Below are positions 4,441-5,739 of a stretch of DNA of 5,739 bases, in pieces. The notes under the pieces were generated by a model. That model made no database searches and was not told the origin of the DNA. It saw only the letters and a list, made by a program, of their open reading frames with translations. The first letter of the stretch is position 1. Each line of letters opens with the position of its first letter. A program made the position numbers and the translations under genes. The stretch spans positions 1 through 5,739 of the forward strand of contig CAKOSD010000078.1 of assembly GCA_934101745.1 (NCBI GenBank), given 5' to 3'. The stretch comes from an uncultured Bacilli bacterium. Lineage in GTDB: Bacteria > Bacillota_I > Bacilli_A > RF39 > UBA660.

Positions 4441-5345
4441 ATCTTATACTCTTCAATAGTTACCCCTTGATAATAATACTCCAAAATATCTTTATAATTA
4501 GAGCCTTCCTTAGCCATCGCATTCGCGCCATATTGACTCATACCAACCCCATGACCATAACCCTTCGTGGTAAAAATAATATCGTTATTTTCTGCTGTTA
4601 TCGTAAAATCCGTCGAACGCAAATTAAACTTTTTTCTAATCTCGAGACCTGTGTATGTCTTCTTATTAATAGATATGGTTTCTATTCGATTAGAATAATC
4701 AGTTATAATATTATTTATGGTTAAGGCGGCACAATCAATATTTAGAGTCTTACAAAACTCATCTTTGGACACTTTTTTTGTAACTTTAAATTTAGTATTT
4801 GTCTCATTATCAGAGGTTGGCATAATCGTATTTAAGTATGGTAAATTCTCATTAAAAACACTTAAAGAAGTAGTAGTATAGCCATTACTCATCGCATAAA
4901 AGTAAGACTTTATTAACTTTTTATTATAAGTTATTACCTGGTTTTGGGTCATATTAACCGCATCGGTTATTCTTTTTAAATAAGTATAGTAATTATCTTG
5001 CCATTTTTGCTTTAGTTCTTCTAAAGTGTTGTAGGCTTGATCATTTGTTGTTACATAACCTCTAGTATTTTCTTGATAAAGGGCAAAAGTTCTACTCGCA
5101 ACCGCTTGGGATTTTAAGGCTTCCATATCAAAAAGAGCTGGAACTTCGGCTCCAACTACATTTACTAAATATTCTTCTAAAGGAATTTGTTTTTTTTCAT
5201 TATTTATTAATAAATCAATGTAAATTATTGGTTTATTAAGAGATTCTTTATTATCTTGATTTAAAGGAGTAACTTGTTTTTTTAACATGATAATAGTTAT
5301 TGGTAAAAGAACGACAACTATACTAAGTAAGATTTTATTTTTCAT
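4437..5345 (-). CDS. spoIID: SpoIID, septal peptidoglycan lytic transglycosylase
   Basis: SpoIID acts in the mother cell within the SpoIID-SpoIIM-SpoIIP complex: it cleaves glycan strands after SpoIIP removes stem peptides, thinning the septum and driving engulfment. This 302-residue protein has an N-terminal membrane helix (about 4-21), then the SpoIID/LytB domain. VVGAEVPALFDMEALKSQAV (63-82) and ASRTFAL (83-89) are the family hallmark, with Glu67 in the place of the catalytic glutamate. SYFYAMSNGYTTTS (147-160) and NLPYL (167-171) form the second conserved block, and GYGHGVGMSQYGA (262-274) with ILEYYYQGV (287-295) the third. The second block shows no His or Cys where the Clostridioides difficile enzyme has zinc ligands. 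The family length is usually about 340; the shortfall is mostly in loops. RBS AGGAG (5355-5351) is six bases before the ATG. It follows the YwzB gene by 46 bp and precedes spoIIQ by 221 bp on the same strand. Confidence 0.95.
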   Translation of the reverse strand: MKNKILLSIVVVLLPITIIMLKKQVTPLNQDNKESLNKPIIYIDLLINNEKKQIPLEEYLVNVVGAEVPALFDMEALKSQAVASRTFALYQENTRGYVTTNDQAYNTLEELKQKWQDNYYTYLKRITDAVNMTQNQVITYNKKLIKSYFYAMSNGYTTTSLSVFNENLPYLNTIMPTSDNETNTKFKVTKKVSKDEFCKTLNIDCAALTINNIITDYSNRIETISINKKTYTGLEIRKKFNLRSTDFTITAENNDIIFTTKGYGHGVGMSQYGANAMAKEGSNYKDILEYYYQGVTIEEYKI

Positions 5346-5360
5346 AAGTTCTCCTATTGT

Positions 5361-5389
5361 ACTTAGTATATTAATAAATATTACTAAGT
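5361..5389. repeat. 8-bp inverted repeat upstream of spoIID
   Basis: ACTTAGTA (5361-5368) and TACTAAGT (5382-5389) are perfect inverted copies with a 13-base AT-only spacer. They fill the 46-bp gap between the YwzB-like gene and spoIID, just upstream of the spoIID ribosome binding site. The dyad could be an operator, a mRNA-stabilising hairpin after the YwzB stop, or part of a spoIID leader. No T-run follows on the spoIID strand, so it is not a normal terminator. Confidence 0.5.
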
Positions 5390-5391
5390 TT

Positions 5392-5574
5392 TTAAGACAT
5401 AAAATCTGTTATAAAATTAGTTATTAGATAACTAGTAGCAATCCCAAATATTATAACTAACATTCGAGCCTCAAGAGGTTTATTTCTTTTCATAAACTTA
5501 TCAAAATTAACCCCACTTAAGGCAACCATGCTTAATAAAAGAGTTATAGCATATAACAGCGTCTTATAATTCAT
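5392..5574 (-). CDS. DUF1146 / YwzB-family small integral membrane protein
   Basis: About 60 residues: a first hydrophobic helix (about 3-21), then the conserved cytosolic-looking NFDKFMKRNKPLEARML (23-39), then a second helix to TNFITDFMS at the end. The N-F-x-K-ΦΦ-x-x-N-K-x-x-x-A-R-(M/L)-L pattern and two-helix layout match YwzB (TIGR02327), whose function is unknown. The longest reading frame begins at 5592, but that ATG has no ribosome binding site. The ATG at 5574 has AGGAAGG (5589-5583) eight to nine bases upstream, so I choose it; the first six residues of the longer form are then leader. The start lies inside the end of rpiB (11-bp overlap), so it is probably translationally coupled. 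In B. subtilis ywzB also sits near spoIID, which supports the call. Confidence 0.88.
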   Translation of the reverse strand: MNYKTLLYAITLLLSMVALSGVNFDKFMKRNKPLEARMLVIIFGIATSYLITNFITDFMS

Positions 5575-5739
5575 TATATGTACCTTCCTCATAACTTATG
5601 ATTTTATTTACCCTTCTTACATGACGAGTCTCACTACTTGGGGCAGTTTCTATAAACATTTTAACTAATTCTAAGGCTTGGGTGTTATCTAGGGAAGCCG
5701 GCATAGCAAGAACATTAGCATGATTATGGACTCTAGCAC
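5564..5739 (-). CDS. rpiB: Ribose-5-phosphate isomerase B, C-terminal part, runs off right edge
   Basis: The last 57 residues, read from codon 5737-5735 to the TAA at 5566-5564. RpiB interconverts ribose 5-phosphate and ribulose 5-phosphate in the non-oxidative pentose phosphate pathway, in the cytosol. The fragment starts ARVHNHANVLAM, the RxHNxxNVLA block that supplies the active-site His and Asn, and contains ETRHVRRVNKI (36-46), the RHxxRVxKI phosphate-binding block with its two arginines. The loop between them (PASLDNTQ) replaces the usual G-R-V-(I/V)-G stretch. LacA/LacB sugar isomerases share the fold, but the RHVRRVNKI ending suits RpiB. The end overlaps the next gene start by 11 bp. 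B. subtilis rpiB lies upstream of the atp operon and ywzB; here the genes between are absent. Confidence 0.85.
   Translation of the reverse strand, partial: ARVHNHANVLAMPASLDNTQALELVKMFIETAPSSETRHVRRVNKIISYEEGTYNEL

Noticed and set aside
2498..4724. Other long reading frames opposite the genes: 2498-2692 minus, 3928-4116 plus and 4389-4724 plus
   Set aside because: They lie antisense to well-supported genes, have no family features, and reflect low stop frequency on the opposite strand.
5356..5383. Sigma-E-like promoter for spoIID: TAATATT (5383-5377) and AGTACAAT (5363-5356), 13 bp apart
   Set aside because: The -35 match is good, but the -10 runs into the ribosome binding site, and transcripts would begin after the Shine-Dalgarno sequence, only a few bases from the ATG.
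5575..5592. Upstream ATG at 5592 as the start of the YwzB-like protein
   Set aside because: No ribosome binding site precedes it, while AGGAAGG precedes the ATG at 5574; the family normally starts near that point.

Overview
The window is strongly AT-rich and carries a compact sporulation gene cluster. This points to a low-GC, spore-forming Firmicute of the Bacilli, plausibly one of the uncultured gut lineages near the Mollicutes (RF39/Erysipelotrichales-like). That placement is an inference from base composition, protein style and gene order. All tryptophans I checked are TGG and the reading frames hold under the standard code.

Left part (1-2900), accessory genes. At the left edge is the start of an XRE/Cro-CI-type repressor gene read leftward (1-93). 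Facing it is a long surface or secreted protein gene read rightward (217-2121). The gap between them holds two near-identical GACA/TGTC palindromes exactly 21 bp apart, overlapping a candidate promoter: a likely operator for the divergent regulator. An AU-only hairpin follows the surface gene, and then comes a single-domain metallophosphoesterase (2179-2871) with its own terminator.

Junction (2870-3065). The two sides converge here. The gap holds a 26-bp direct repeat, itself a tandem 12-mer, in two copies. It ends in a very strong hairpin (14-bp stem) that also contains the stop codon of the next leftward gene.

Right part (3039-5739), core genes, all on the minus strand. In transcription order these are the 3' end of rpiB (5564-5739), a DUF1146/YwzB small membrane protein (start corrected to 5574), spoIID (4437-5345), spoIIQ (3553-4215) and an unrecognised protein (3039-3560) overlapping spoIIQ by 8 bp. 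SpoIID (septal peptidoglycan lytic transglycosylase) and SpoIIQ (forespore anchor of the engulfment channel) act together in engulfment. The same genes lie in the same general order, but more widely spaced, in Bacillus subtilis. SpoIIQ has lost its LytM metal and catalytic residues.

The most unusual part of the core side is the 221-bp spoIID-spoIIQ gap. It holds a perfect G-quadruplex motif (GGGTGGGCGGGTGGG). Next to it is a 9-nt element perfectly complementary to one arm of a hairpin that covers the spoIIQ ribosome binding site. Together these could form a read-through-dependent RNA switch; this is an inference from the sequence only.
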